Assembly: GCA_963697915.1 (NCBI GenBank)
Contig: OY969103.1
Location: 2,232,001-2,296,000 of the forward strand
Direction: 5' to 3'
Length of the DNA: 64,000 nucleotides
Source of the DNA: VRUE01 sp963697915
GTDB lineage: Bacteria; Actinomycetota; Thermoleophilia; Solirubrobacterales; 70-9
In this document: one piece after another, positions 1 to 7,846 of the stretch
Numbering within the stretch: position 1 is the first letter of the stretch
Layout: every line of letters begins with the position of its first letter
Translations under genes and position numbers: made by a program
The notes under the pieces: model-generated
The model's input: only the letters and a program-made list of their open reading frames with translations
What the model was told of the DNA's origin: nothing
Databases searched by the model: none

Positions 1-1
1 T

Positions 2-907
2 CTCGACCGGGTCGTGGGGGACGCCGCCGGGGCTGAGCACGGCCGCAGGATGGCGGTGCGGAGCACGGCGAAAAGGCTGCATGAGCGCTTCAACAACGGT
101 GCGGTGCGGCCGCCGCCGCGTGGTGAAGCCGGTTTTGTCGAGGTCAGCGAGGGAGCGGGCCGGGAACGCTGGTGGGCGACCGTGTCGGGGCCGGATCTGC
201 CCGCGGTGACGCTGGCCGAGCAGCCGCTGCTGACGCCGCTCGTCGGGCTGTTGTCCAAAAGCAAGGACGTCGCCGTCGTCCTGCTCTCCTCTGAGCGGGT
301 GAGGTTCCTGCGCTTCGCCGGGGGGAGCCTGGAGGAGATCGAAGACTGGGAGCTGAGCATCACCAGCGGCGACTGGCGCGAGCGTGAACATGATCAGTAC
401 GTGGAGCGGCTCGGGCACAACCGCCGCCGCTTCCTCGGCGAGTGCGGGCGCCTGGTGGGCGGCCGGCTCGACCGGGGCCGGACAGCGCTGCTCGCCTTCG
501 GGCCGCGCCCCGACTTCGAGGCGTTTTGCGGCGACCTCGACACAGGCTCGGTCAAGGTCAGTCACGTCGGCGAGGACGACCTGATCTCGGTGCCCACGGG
601 GCGGCTGGTCGAGCGGGTGGCGGTCGCCGTCGAGGAGGTCTCGGTTGAGGGGGACCGGGCCCTGGTCGAGCGGGCGCTGGCGGAGGCGCGGGGCGGCAGC
701 CGCGGCGCCGCCGGGCTGCAGGAGGCGCTGCAAGCGCTGGGTGAGGGGCGAGTCGAGCACCTCGTCTTCGACCCGGCTGTCGGCGAGCCGGCCGAGGCGC
801 TGATCCGCGCCGCCTTCGCCAGCCACGCCGCGGTCACCGTGGTCCGCGACGGCAACGCCGAGCTGCTCGCGCCTGCCGAAGGAGTAGCCGCGATCCTGCG
901 CTACTGA
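2..907 (+). CDS. aeRF1-type (baeRF/VLRF1-like) family protein, 5' end probably outside window
   Basis: About 300 residues are visible and the frame is open to the left edge, so the GTG at 14 is probably not the true start. The order of a beta-rich N-terminal part, a central stretch with GDWREREHDQYVER, and a C-terminal alpha/beta part (about residues 215-300) resembles bacterial proteins related to eukaryotic peptide-chain release factor 1 (baeRF, Vms1/VLRF1 group). No GGQ motif is visible. Such proteins are thought to act on ribosomes or peptidyl-tRNA, but the role of this one is not known. Its stop overlaps the convergent HesB-like gene by 7 bp. Family assignment rests on remembered motif pattern only. 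Confidence 0.55.
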   Translation, partial: LDRVVGDAAGAEHGRRMAVRSTAKRLHERFNNGAVRPPPRGEAGFVEVSEGAGRERWWATVSGPDLPAVTLAEQPLLTPLVGLLSKSKDVAVVLLSSERVRFLRFAGGSLEEIEDWELSITSGDWREREHDQYVERLGHNRRRFLGECGRLVGGRLDRGRTALLAFGPRPDFEAFCGDLDTGSVKVSHVGEDDLISVPTGRLVERVAVAVEEVSVEGDRALVERALAEARGGSRGAAGLQEALQALGEGRVEHLVFDPAVGEPAEALIRAAFASHAAVTVVRDGNAELLAPAEGVAAILRY

Positions 908-1191
908 GGGGCTTCTCCCCGCTCGCTGATCGTGAAGTTGACCTCGCCCTCGACGACCATGGCGTCGAGCTCTTTGTCGTCGAGCGCCTCGGCGGCGGTC
1001 GGCTCCACGCATACCTCGACGCCCTCGCCCTCGACGATCTCGTCGTCGGGCTGAGGAGCGTCGACGATCGAGAGGATGAGGTTCGACTCGCCGGGTTTCG
1101 GGCTGATCCGGAAAACCGACCCATCGGGAGCTTGCTGCGAGGCGAGTACTCCGCGGATGGCGTTTGAAGCTTGCGGCGTGATGGTGAGCAT
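901..1191 (-). CDS. HesB/IscA-like small protein
   Basis: A 96-residue protein beginning MLTITPQASNAIRGVLA, the usual opening of HesB/IscA-like proteins, and continuing with the strand-rich pattern FRISPKPGESNL...DEIVEGEGVEVCVEP. It has one cysteine (in VEVCVEP), so the three-Cys iron-sulfur site of true IscA is absent; actinobacteria carry many such divergent copies, often called adhesins. A longer in-frame start exists upstream, but ATG 1191 has a clear AGGAGG 7 bases ahead and gives the family's normal N-terminus. It follows the small acidic gene by 16 bp and is probably cotranscribed with it. Confidence 0.7.
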   Translation of the reverse strand: MLTITPQASNAIRGVLASQQAPDGSVFRISPKPGESNLILSIVDAPQPDDEIVEGEGVEVCVEPTAAEALDDKELDAMVVEGEVNFTISERGEAPQ

Positions 1192-1207
1192 GTCGTGCCT
1201 CCTGGGG

Positions 1208-1444
1208 TTATTGAGTCTCGGTCGAGTCGACCTGGTCGGCCTCGCCGTGGGTGGCGGGGTCCTCCTCGGCCTCCTCGAAGCCCTCGGCCTCGCCCTCGCC
1301 GCTCTCGGCGGCGGCCCGTTCGGCCTCGTCATGGCCCTCCATTCCGCTGCGGCCTCCGATGCGCCCCGCTTCGGCCGCCGCCGCGTCCTCCTCCTCGGCC
1401 TCGGTTCTCTCGGCCGGATCTCTTGGCTCTGGGTTATTGGCCAT
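1208..1444 (-). CDS. Small acidic hypothetical protein (GRIGG-type)
   Basis: A 78-residue, very acidic, Ala/Glu-rich protein with AAAAEAGRIGG near the N-terminus and GEGEAEGFEEAEEDPATHGEAD near the end. This pair of blocks recurs in small actinobacterial proteins of unknown function, which is why it is called despite low complexity. There is no signal peptide or membrane segment. It is first in a two-gene unit with the HesB-like gene and is read from a sigmaB-like promoter whose expected start point lies only a few bases before the ATG, so the message may be nearly leaderless. No function is assigned. Confidence 0.6.
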   Translation of the reverse strand: MANNPEPRDPAERTEAEEEDAAAAEAGRIGGRSGMEGHDEAERAAAESGEGEAEGFEEAEEDPATHGEADQVDSTETQ

Positions 1445-1454
1445 GGCCTACCGA

Positions 1455-1479
1455 CTGCCCAGATGGAGGTCGCCTAAAC
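1455..1479 (-). promoter_or_regulatory. SigmaB-like promoter for the acidic/HesB-like pair
   Basis: On the minus strand GTTT (1479-1476) is followed after exactly 15 bases by GGGCAG (1460-1455). This matches the general-stress sigma consensus of actinobacteria (GTTT, about 15, GGGTAT) except for the -10 TAT. The predicted start point lies 3-5 bases before ATG 1444. It pairs with a divergent element of the same spacing at 1492-1516. Confidence 0.4.
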
Positions 1480-1491
1480 CGATCTCCCCGC

Positions 1492-1516
1492 GTTTCTCGC
1501 CCCGCCGGTTGGGTAG
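1492..1516 (+). promoter_or_regulatory. SigmaB-like promoter for the metallothionein-like gene
   Basis: GTTT (1492-1495), 15 bases, GGGTAG (1511-1516): a near-perfect general-stress (SigB/SigH-type) promoter. It leaves about 34 bases of leader before ATG 1557, which contains the ribosome site GAGGGAGG. Confidence 0.5.
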
Positions 1517-1556
1517 CCGCAGGTCACACTCCGATTTCGCGACGAGGGAGGCCGGC

Positions 1557-1790
1557 ATGGCCAGATGCGACGTTTGCGGCAACGAGTACGACAAGGCGTT
1601 TCAGGTCGTCCGCGGCGACGAGGCCCGGACGTTCGACAGCTTCGAGTGCGCGATTCACGCGATGGCGCCGACCTGCGAGCACTGCGGCTGCCGGGTGATC
1701 GGCCACGGGGTCGAGGCCGAAGGCCGCATCTTCTGCTGCGCCAACTGCGCCCACGAGAGCGGCGTCACGGCGCTTGCCGACCGGGCCTGA
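1557..1790 (+). CDS. Metallothionein-like small cysteine-rich zinc protein
   Basis: A 77-residue protein with cysteine pairs CDVC near residue 5, CEHCGC at about 40-45 and FCCANC at about 58-63, plus a single Cys in FECAIHA, a pattern suited to binding one or two zinc ions. Related actinobacterial and proteobacterial proteins are labelled prokaryotic metallothionein, with little experimental work. Frame-compatible upstream starts exist, but ATG 1557 is preceded by GAGGGAGG with 5-base spacing and begins with the conserved RCDVCGNEYDKAF block. It stands alone behind a sigmaB-like promoter, suggesting a stress role (inference). Confidence 0.7.
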   Translation: MARCDVCGNEYDKAFQVVRGDEARTFDSFECAIHAMAPTCEHCGCRVIGHGVEAEGRIFCCANCAHESGVTALADRA

Positions 1791-1800
1791 CGCCGGTCGG

Positions 1801-3048
1801 CTAACGCGTGACGGTCAGCGGGTCGCAGGCCCGGATCGGGTTGCGGTAGGTGAGCCAGCAGTTGGCGTTGAAGCGGCGGATCTTGTAGCGGTAGTTGTAG
1901 ATCGAGCCTTCGCGGGGGAGGGCGGTGTAGACCGTGATCCCGCCGCGGTAGAAGTGGGAGCCGCGCAGCCACTGGATCAGGCATTTGACCTTGGTGCGGT
2001 CGAGCCGCTTGCAGGCGATCCGGTGGTAGCGGCCGTCCGTGAAGCGCTTGCCGAGGTCGGCTTCGAGGCCGAGCCAGATGATCAGTTCGGCCTCGCCGCG
2101 GGTGACCGGCGGCAGCACGACCTTGGGGACGACGACCGCCGGCGGCGGGCCCCCGTGTTCGACCGCCGCGATCCAGGCGCCGATCCAGGCGGAGGCGCGA
2201 TCGACGCGGGCGAGGACCTGGGGGCTGCTTGGGCTGCACTCGAGCGAGCCCTTGAGGCTGATGACGCCGATCTGGACGACGGTCCCGTCGGCCCGCCGGG
2301 CGACGCCCGGGCCGCCGCTGTCGCCGTTGCAGAGGCTGGCGCCGGGGTCAGACGTGGTCCGCACGCAGAACTGGCTGGCGGGGGAGTAGGTGGAGAGCAC
2401 TCGGCCCAGCTTGCGTTCGCAGAACGGCGTGCTCTGCACGACGGGCTGGGCTTCGCGCATCAGGCTGGGCAGTTTCGGGGGCTCGAAGGAGGTCATGCCC
2501 CAACCGGCGACCGCCAGCGGCGTGCCGGGCGTGAGCAGCGCCGCGTCGGCGGCGGTCGCGATCGGCACAGCGGGAACGGCGACCGGCGCGCTGAGCACCA
2601 GCAGGGCGACGTCGTTCAGCGTTCGCGCCGGGTTGTACTCGGGGGAGACGAGGACCTGCGAGACCCGCGAGGCGCGCTCCGGGGTCGCTTCGTCGAGGTC
2701 GCTGATGCCGGTCAGGACCGAGAAGTTCGATGCCACCCCGACCTTGCCGGTGCCGGTCAGCACGCAGTGCGCCGCGGTCAGGATCAGACGCGGCGCGATC
2801 ACGGAGCCGCCGCAGCCGAGTTCCTCGACCGCCCCCCGGTACTCGATGTGGGCGAGCCACGGATAGGCGGCGATCGAGCTGGGCACCCCGCCGACGATCG
2901 AGGCCTGGGCGCTGGGGCCGGAATCGCGGTCACCGGACGCGGCGAGAGCCTGACCGTGGCCCGCGAGCAGCAGGATCAGCGCGGCAGACGCGACCAGCGC
3001 CGCGCGCACCCCGAAACGATCGGTGATTGATCGACGCATATCGTCCAC
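1801..3048 (-). CDS. Secreted trypsin-like serine protease (S1 family)
   Basis: A 415-residue secreted protein. Residues about 12-37 form a hydrophobic signal peptide ending AQ-ALAAS. IVGG at 51-54 is the trypsin activation site. The S1 triad is visible: His94 in TAAHC, Asp146 in NDVALL, Ser244 in GDSGGP, with Cys pairs in the usual places. After the protease domain (to about 293) comes a Pro-rich linker and a basic C-terminal domain of about 110 residues with four Cys, not recognised, perhaps for wall or substrate binding. The start is GTG 3048; ATG 3039 is an alternative that leaves the signal peptide intact. Confidence 0.88.
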   Translation of the reverse strand: MDDMRRSITDRFGVRAALVASAALILLLAGHGQALAASGDRDSGPSAQASIVGGVPSSIAAYPWLAHIEYRGAVEELGCGGSVIAPRLILTAAHCVLTGTGKVGVASNFSVLTGISDLDEATPERASRVSQVLVSPEYNPARTLNDVALLVLSAPVAVPAVPIATAADAALLTPGTPLAVAGWGMTSFEPPKLPSLMREAQPVVQSTPFCERKLGRVLSTYSPASQFCVRTTSDPGASLCNGDSGGPGVARRADGTVVQIGVISLKGSLECSPSSPQVLARVDRASAWIGAWIAAVEHGGPPPAVVVPKVVLPPVTRGEAELIIWLGLEADLGKRFTDGRYHRIACKRLDRTKVKCLIQWLRGSHFYRGGITVYTALPREGSIYNYRYKIRRFNANCWLTYRNPIRACDPLTVTR

Positions 3049-3086
3049 CCGCCCGGATCATATTTGGTCGGCCGGGTTAGGTCCCG

Positions 3087-3203
3087 GTCAAGTGGACCAG
3101 CTTCGTCTCCGTTGCCGACGCGGACGCCGCCGCGCCGCGCGCCGCGGAGCTTGGCGGTCAGCTGCTGCTCGAGCCGACCGGGATCGGCGAGGTCGATCCC
3201 TAG
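3087..3203 (+). pseudogene. Decayed fragment of a VOC (glyoxalase-like) gene
   Basis: In-frame translation from 3087 to the TAG at 3201 gives a stretch including FVSVADADAAAPRAAELGG then LLLEPTGIGEVDP, matching the C-terminal module of VOC-family proteins (strand, DADAAAARAAELGG helix, P-x-I-x-x-V). There is no start, no partner module and an early stop just where the family reads into DPxGA. I read it as a relic in an otherwise gene-free gap of 282 bp between the protease and Fic genes. Confidence 0.4.
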
Positions 3204-3262
3204 CTCGACGCCGGCGCTTAGGCGACGACCTCGCCGCTGGCCGAGTCGCGCACGCCTCAATG

Positions 3263-3305
3263 GAGCTAAATTAACCGTTAATCGAGCTAATTTAGCGCTA
3301 AGTTA
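3263..3305. promoter_or_regulatory. AT-rich operator-like repeats upstream of fic
   Basis: An AT-rich island in a GC-rich background. The heptamer GAGCTAA occurs at 3263 and 3284, exactly 21 bp (two helical turns) apart, and the 15 bases after it are also similar between copies. The second copy contains the perfect 10-bp palindrome TTAGCGCTAA (3292-3301). TTAGC recurs at 3303 and again just before the ATG. The layout suggests a dimeric repressor site controlling fic, possibly the Fic protein's own winged-helix domain (inference). Confidence 0.45.
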
Positions 3306-3330
3306 GCCTCATTATGAGAGGATTAGCGCC

Positions 3331-4374
3331 ATGAACAGCTTCGTCGACCTGGATAGATCCTTTGGCGCTCAGCCCCGCCGATTGGGGGCTCGACTGGCAC
3401 GGATCGACACCGCAAAGGGTCAGGAGCGCCTATTCGAGGACCAACGCCCCGAACTCTTGGGTCAGCTCGCCGAGCACGCCCGAATCGCCTCAATCAAGGC
3501 CTCCAACGCGATCGAGGGTGTGGTGATCGGCAGTGACCGCGCCGAGCAGATCGCCGAGGGCGCTCACCGGTATCGCAACCGAAATGAGCGCGAGTTCGCT
3601 GGCTACCGGGACGCTGTCGACATGATGATGCGCTTGGAGGCATACGAGGAGTTGAGCGTTCCGTTCGTCCTCCACCTACATCGCCTGCTCTTCGAGCACA
3701 CGGATGGAGGTGGCGGTCGCCTCAAGCTCGACCAGAACCTGATCGTCTCCTACGAGAGCGGGCGCAAAGAGGTCGTCTTCACGCCAACCCCGCCGGAGGA
3801 AACGGAGTTCATGCTCAACGAGCTGCTCGTCCGCTACAAGGCGGCGAAGACCGACGGGCAGACGCATCCGCTGATCCTGATTGGGGCCCTGATTCTCGAC
3901 TTCCTCGCGATTCATCCGGTGGCCGACGGCAACGGTCGCCTCGCGCGCCTGCTTACCACCTACGAGTTGCTCGCCCAGGGTTACGGGGTCGCTCGCTACG
4001 TCAGCCTCGAGCAACGAATCTTCGAGTCGAAGAACACCTACTACGAGACCCTCTACGACTCTCAGCGCAACTGGCACGAGGGTCAGCACGACGTCTGGCC
4101 TTGGATCACGTACCTCGCGCGCATTCTCGCTTCGGCATACGACGACTTTGAAATGCGACTTGCCTCCACCCAGGAGCGGCCAGGGAGTAAGCAGGACCAG
4201 GTTCGCGAGTACATCCTGCGCCAGGCACCTGCGCGATTTCGTCGCCGCGACGTAGAGCGAGCAATGCCCGGGATCAGTCTCGCGACTATTCGCCTGGTCC
4301 TGGCCGAGCTTCGCGACGCCGGGTTGATCGTCGCCGAAGGCTCGGGTCCCGGAGCCCGCTGGAGTCGTCCCTGA
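3331..4374 (+). CDS. Fic family protein (class II, AMP-transferase type)
   Basis: A 347-residue protein with the Fic core motif HPVADGNGRLAR (His195, Asp199, Gly200, Asn201, Gly202, Arg203), which transfers AMP or another phosphate group to a target hydroxyl. The N-terminal Fic_N segment carries SNAIEG (58-63), the (S/T)xxxE(G/N) helix whose Glu62 blocks productive ATP binding in class II Fic proteins. The C-terminus (about 285-347) is a winged-helix-like module. All key residues are intact, so it should be active once inhibition is relieved. It is monocistronic, behind the repeats at 3263-3305; the target is unknown. Confidence 0.9.
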   Translation: MNSFVDLDRSFGAQPRRLGARLARIDTAKGQERLFEDQRPELLGQLAEHARIASIKASNAIEGVVIGSDRAEQIAEGAHRYRNRNEREFAGYRDAVDMMMRLEAYEELSVPFVLHLHRLLFEHTDGGGGRLKLDQNLIVSYESGRKEVVFTPTPPEETEFMLNELLVRYKAAKTDGQTHPLILIGALILDFLAIHPVADGNGRLARLLTTYELLAQGYGVARYVSLEQRIFESKNTYYETLYDSQRNWHEGQHDVWPWITYLARILASAYDDFEMRLASTQERPGSKQDQVREYILRQAPARFRRRDVERAMPGISLATIRLVLAELRDAGLIVAEGSGPGARWSRP

Positions 4375-4383
4375 CCCAGTGGA

Positions 4384-6063
4384 TTAGGCGGTCGGCTCGG
4401 GGGCGGCGTTTAGCTCCTTCAGGTACTGGTGGACGAAGGCGATCGCCATGCTGCCCTCGCCGACGGCGGCGGCGACGCGCTTGACCGGGCCGTAGCGGAC
4501 GTCGCCGCAGGCGAAGATGCCGGGCACGCTGGTCTCCAGCAGGAAGGGGTCGCGCTCCAGCGGCCAGCGCTCGGCGGCGCGCGCCTCGGCGCCGGTCAGC
4601 ACGTAGCCGCGCGGGTCGAGGGCGATCTCGGGCGGTAGCCAGCCGGTCTCCGCGTCGGCGCCGATGAAGATGAAGAGGCCGCTCGAGCTGAGCTGCGAGA
4701 CGTCGCCGCTGGCTGTGTCGCGCACGTCGATCGCCTCCAGCGAGTCGACGCCGTGCACGGCCGCGACCTCGCTCCCGAACCTGGCCTCGATGTTGTCGCG
4801 GGTGGCGAGCTGGTCGACCAGGTACCGCGACATGCTCTTCTCGAGCCGGTCGCCGCGGCAGAGGATGGTGACGCTGCGGGCGTGGGTGGAGAAGAAGAGG
4901 GCGGCCTGGCCGGCCGAGTTGCCGGCGCCGATCACGTGCACGTCGAGGCCGTGCGTGTTGGGCGCCTCGCTGCGCGCCGCGCCGTAGAAGATGCCCTTGC
5001 CGGCCAGTCGGTCGAAGCCCTCGATCGCGAGGTGCCGCCAGGTCACCCCGCAGGCGAGGATGATCGTTCGCGCCCGCAGGACGTCGCCGGCGTCGAGGTG
5101 GAGCTCGCGGCTCCCGGCGTCGATCCGCGTGATCGAGCGGGTAACGAGGATCTCGGCGCCGAGCCGCCGCGCCTGTTGCAGGGCGCGGCTCGCCAGCTCG
5201 TCGCCGGAGACGCCCGAGGGGAAGCCGAGGTAGTTCTCGATCCGCGAGGAGGTGCCGGCCTGGCCGCCGGGCGCCTCGCGCTCGACGACCAGCGTGCGCA
5301 GGCCCTCCGAGGCGCCGTAGACGGCCGCCGCCAGGCCGGCCGGGCCGGCGCCGACGATCACCGTGTCGTACTCGGCGGCGCTCGCCTCGGTCTCGACGCC
5401 GAGCATCTCGGCGACCCGGCGCAGCTGGGGGCGCACCGCGGTCTTGCCGTCGATCACGCGGATCGCCGGCCAGTCGCTCTCGGCCGGCAGCGCGCCGCCC
5501 CACTGCTCGGCCGCGTCGGTGATCTCCGGGGTCAGCCAGGTGAAGCTGATCTGGTTGCGGTCGAGGAAGCGGCGCAGCTCGGCGCAGGAGGCGTCCCAGC
5601 GGTGGCCGACGACGAGCGCCCGCGGCGGCGGCGGGTCGGCGGCGATCCCCTCGAGCCCGCGGGCGCCGCCCATCCGGTGGGCGGCGAGCTTGCCGATCTC
5701 CTCGGTGACACCCGGCGCCTCCGCCGCGACCGCGTGGTATTCCTGCGGCCCGATCCGCATCACGCGCGAGCGCTCGGCGGCGCGGAAGGCGACCGGGAAG
5801 ACGGTGCCGAGCACGATCGGGACCTCGCCGAAGACGTCGCCGGGCTGGCGTTCGCCGACCACGCGCTCGATCCCGTCAACGGTTTTGACCGCCTCGATGC
5901 GGCCCTCGAGCACGGCGAAGATCGCTCGCTCGTCACCTTCGTTGGCGGCGAACTCGCCAGCCACCAGGCTGATGTCCGCCGCCGCCCGCGAGAGCCGCTC
6001 GCGCTCGGCCTCGCCGAGCGCGGCGAAGACGCCTACCGCGCCGATCTCCTCGGCGCTCACCAT
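4384..6063 (-). CDS. Cyclic-nucleotide-binding domain fused to thioredoxin-reductase-like flavoprotein
   Basis: 559 residues in three parts: a cNMP/Crp-type sensor (about 1-130), a glutaredoxin/thioredoxin-like spacer (about 145-225) and a pyridine-nucleotide-disulfide oxidoreductase fold (232-555). FAD site GAGPAG at 238-243, NAD(P)H site GAGNSAG at 379-385, second FAD motif GIFACGD near the end. The redox CxxC of thioredoxin reductase is missing: that position reads GIFYGAARSEA (357-367). It may therefore be an NAD(P)H oxidase or diaphorase, or hand electrons elsewhere. The spacer has a lone Cys160 where thioredoxins have CxxC. It lies 47 bp downstream of, and in line with, the flavin monooxygenase gene. 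Confidence 0.8.
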   Translation of the reverse strand: MVSAEEIGAVGVFAALGEAERERLSRAAADISLVAGEFAANEGDERAIFAVLEGRIEAVKTVDGIERVVGERQPGDVFGEVPIVLGTVFPVAFRAAERSRVMRIGPQEYHAVAAEAPGVTEEIGKLAAHRMGGARGLEGIAADPPPPRALVVGHRWDASCAELRRFLDRNQISFTWLTPEITDAAEQWGGALPAESDWPAIRVIDGKTAVRPQLRRVAEMLGVETEASAAEYDTVIVGAGPAGLAAAVYGASEGLRTLVVEREAPGGQAGTSSRIENYLGFPSGVSGDELASRALQQARRLGAEILVTRSITRIDAGSRELHLDAGDVLRARTIILACGVTWRHLAIEGFDRLAGKGIFYGAARSEAPNTHGLDVHVIGAGNSAGQAALFFSTHARSVTILCRGDRLEKSMSRYLVDQLATRDNIEARFGSEVAAVHGVDSLEAIDVRDTASGDVSQLSSSGLFIFIGADAETGWLPPEIALDPRGYVLTGAEARAAERWPLERDPFLLETSVPGIFACGDVRYGPVKRVAAAVGEGSMAIAFVHQYLKELNAAPEPTA

Positions 6064-6110
6064 GCCCGGCTGTCCCAGCTCGACATACGGGCAGGGTATT
6101 TCGCCCGGCT

Positions 6111-7280
6111 CTAGGCCGCGTGGGCCGCCAGCGCGTCCTCGTCCATCACCCGGTCGGAGGCGGTGAGCCGGCCGTCGAGGTCCTCGTAGCCGCTCGCCTT
6201 GGCCAGCTCGAACTCGGCCGGGGTCGAGATCCGCTGCTCGTCGCGCAACATGCGGCCGGCAAACGACTCGACGTAGCGGCAGCGAGCCAGGCGACGCCTG
6301 GTGTAAGCGGCCAGCCGCTCCTCCACCGGCCCCTCGGCGCTGACCTCCTGGGCCAGGGTGACGGCGTCCTCGAGCGCCATCGCCGCCCCCTGGGTCATGT
6401 GCGGCGGGTAGGTGTGGGCGGCGTCGCCGCCGATCGTGACCCGGCCGCGGTGCCAGGGCTCGGGTACGAAGAGCGGTTCGAGCGGGCTGAAGACGACCTC
6501 GTCGTCGTCGCGGAGGGCGTCGCGCAGGCCGCCGACGAAGCCGTCGTAGGAGGCGAGCCGCTCGCGCAGCGCCTCGACCGCCGCGGTCCCGGGGTAGACC
6601 TCCAGGCCGGGCGTCTCCGGCCTGATGTGGAAGAGGTACATCGCACTCTCGTTGAGTGGCATCACCCCGGTCTTGTGGCCGATCCCCTGGTGGAACTGCA
6701 TGCAGGTGACGTCGCTCGGGCGGGGCACGATCAGGCGCCAGGCGGCGTAGCCGGAGGGGACGGGGCCGTGCGCTCCTTGGAGAGCCGCGCCGCGGGTCCA
6801 GGAGCGCAGCCCGTCGAAGCCGGCGACCAGGTCGAAGCGCTCGCCGCCGCGGCCGAGGTCGACCTCGACGCCGCCCGCGTCCTGCTCCAGCCGGCGGGGC
6901 GCGGTCGCCATCCGGATCGGCACCCCGGCCCGCTCGGCGGCGCCGTTCAGGATGCGGTGCAGATCGGCGCGGGGGAGGGCGACGAAGGCCGGGATCCCGC
7001 CGCCGCCGAGGCGGAAGCGGTGGTCGACGACGACCTCGCCTTCGGGCCCGTGGACCCGCAGCCGGTCAAAGCGGAAGCCGGCGGCGACGATCTCTTCCAG
7101 CACCCCCAGCGAGGCGAGCGCGCGCAGCGCGTTCGCGGGCTGGCCGAGGCCGACGCCGGGAACCGCGAAGGCATCGTGCCGCTCGACCGCCTCGACCTCG
7201 ACGCCGCGCTGGGCCAGGGCCGTGGCGGCGGCGAGGCCGCCGATCCCGCCGCCGATCACCAGCGCCCGCTCGGCGCTCAC
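6111..7280 (-). CDS. Class A FAD-dependent aromatic monooxygenase
   Basis: 389 residues from GTG 7280, which overlaps the stop of the DUF1185 gene by GTGA; the longer upstream frame is an artefact. It has the Rossmann FAD motif GGGIGG (about 9-14), the DG motif GFDGLRS, and the GD motif GRVTIGGDAAHTYPP, so it is a salicylate-hydroxylase/6-hydroxynicotinate-monooxygenase type flavoprotein using NAD(P)H and O2 to hydroxylate a ring. It is third in a leftward operon with a crotonase and DUF1185, divergent from a flavin reductase. The real substrate cannot be read from sequence; a heteroaromatic acid is my guess from the neighbours. Confidence 0.8.
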   Translation of the reverse strand: MSAERALVIGGGIGGLAAATALAQRGVEVEAVERHDAFAVPGVGLGQPANALRALASLGVLEEIVAAGFRFDRLRVHGPEGEVVVDHRFRLGGGGIPAFVALPRADLHRILNGAAERAGVPIRMATAPRRLEQDAGGVEVDLGRGGERFDLVAGFDGLRSWTRGAALQGAHGPVPSGYAAWRLIVPRPSDVTCMQFHQGIGHKTGVMPLNESAMYLFHIRPETPGLEVYPGTAAVEALRERLASYDGFVGGLRDALRDDDEVVFSPLEPLFVPEPWHRGRVTIGGDAAHTYPPHMTQGAAMALEDAVTLAQEVSAEGPVEERLAAYTRRRLARCRYVESFAGRMLRDEQRISTPAEFELAKASGYEDLDGRLTASDRVMDEDALAAHAA

Positions 7281-7846
7281 CGCGCTTGGGCCTCCTCCAC
7301 GCTCATCCCGCCGAGCCGCGCGTTGATCCGTCCGCGCGAGGCCACGGCGCCGATCAGGACGATCTCGTCGGCCGCCGGGGCGTCGGCGATCGCGACCGTG
7401 ATCGTGTCGTAGTGCGAGCGCACCCAGATCTCGTCCTTGAAGCAGAGCGGCACGTCGACCGAGGCGCCCGGCGCGCAGCGCTTGGTGGTCGAGGGCAGCC
7501 AGGCCTTGCCGCCGCCGAAGGCCTCGCGGAAAGGATTGCCGAAGGTCGTCGTCTTGACCGCGTTGCCGTGCTCCTGCTCGCCGCCGGTGCCGACCAGGAC
7601 GGCCTTGCCGTGGCTCTCCACCGGGGCGCCGAGCGCCTCCGCGCAGCCCTCGCCGACCAGCTCGCCGAGCTCGGCCGAGGCCTCGATCAGCTCCGAGAGG
7701 TCCTCCGACCACTCACGCCCGGCGTAGGGGTTGGCGATGACCACCGCGCAGGCCGCCTTGCGCAGCGGGCCGCCATCGTCGGAGCGCCCGCCTTCGTGGC
7801 GCACCTCCTCGACCACGGTGACGACTTTCCTTATCTCCAGGTCCAT
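7277..7846 (-). CDS. Amino acid synthesis family protein (DUF1185)
   Basis: 189 residues matching the DUF1185/AA_synth pattern: EIRKVVTVVEE at the start, IANPYAG, LSELIEASAELGELVG, SHGKAVLVG, EHGNAVK, FGGGKAWLPSTTKR, ARLGG near the end. Biochemical function is not established; members are often found beside amidohydrolases and LIV transporters, as here. ATG 7846 overlaps the crotonase stop (TGATG), and its own stop overlaps the monooxygenase start, so the three are translationally coupled. Confidence 0.75.
   Translation of the reverse strand: MDLEIRKVVTVVEEVRHEGGRSDDGGPLRKAACAVVIANPYAGREWSEDLSELIEASAELGELVGEGCAEALGAPVESHGKAVLVGTGGEQEHGNAVKTTTFGNPFREAFGGGKAWLPSTTKRCAPGASVDVPLCFKDEIWVRSHYDTITVAIADAPAADEIVLIGAVASRGRINARLGGMSVEEAQAR

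Noticed and set aside
1774..3030. A 418-codon plus-strand ORF opposite the trypsin-like protease
   Set aside because: Shadow of the real minus-strand gene: composition is Asp/Gly/Arg/Ala-rich with no motif, while the minus strand encodes an intact protease.
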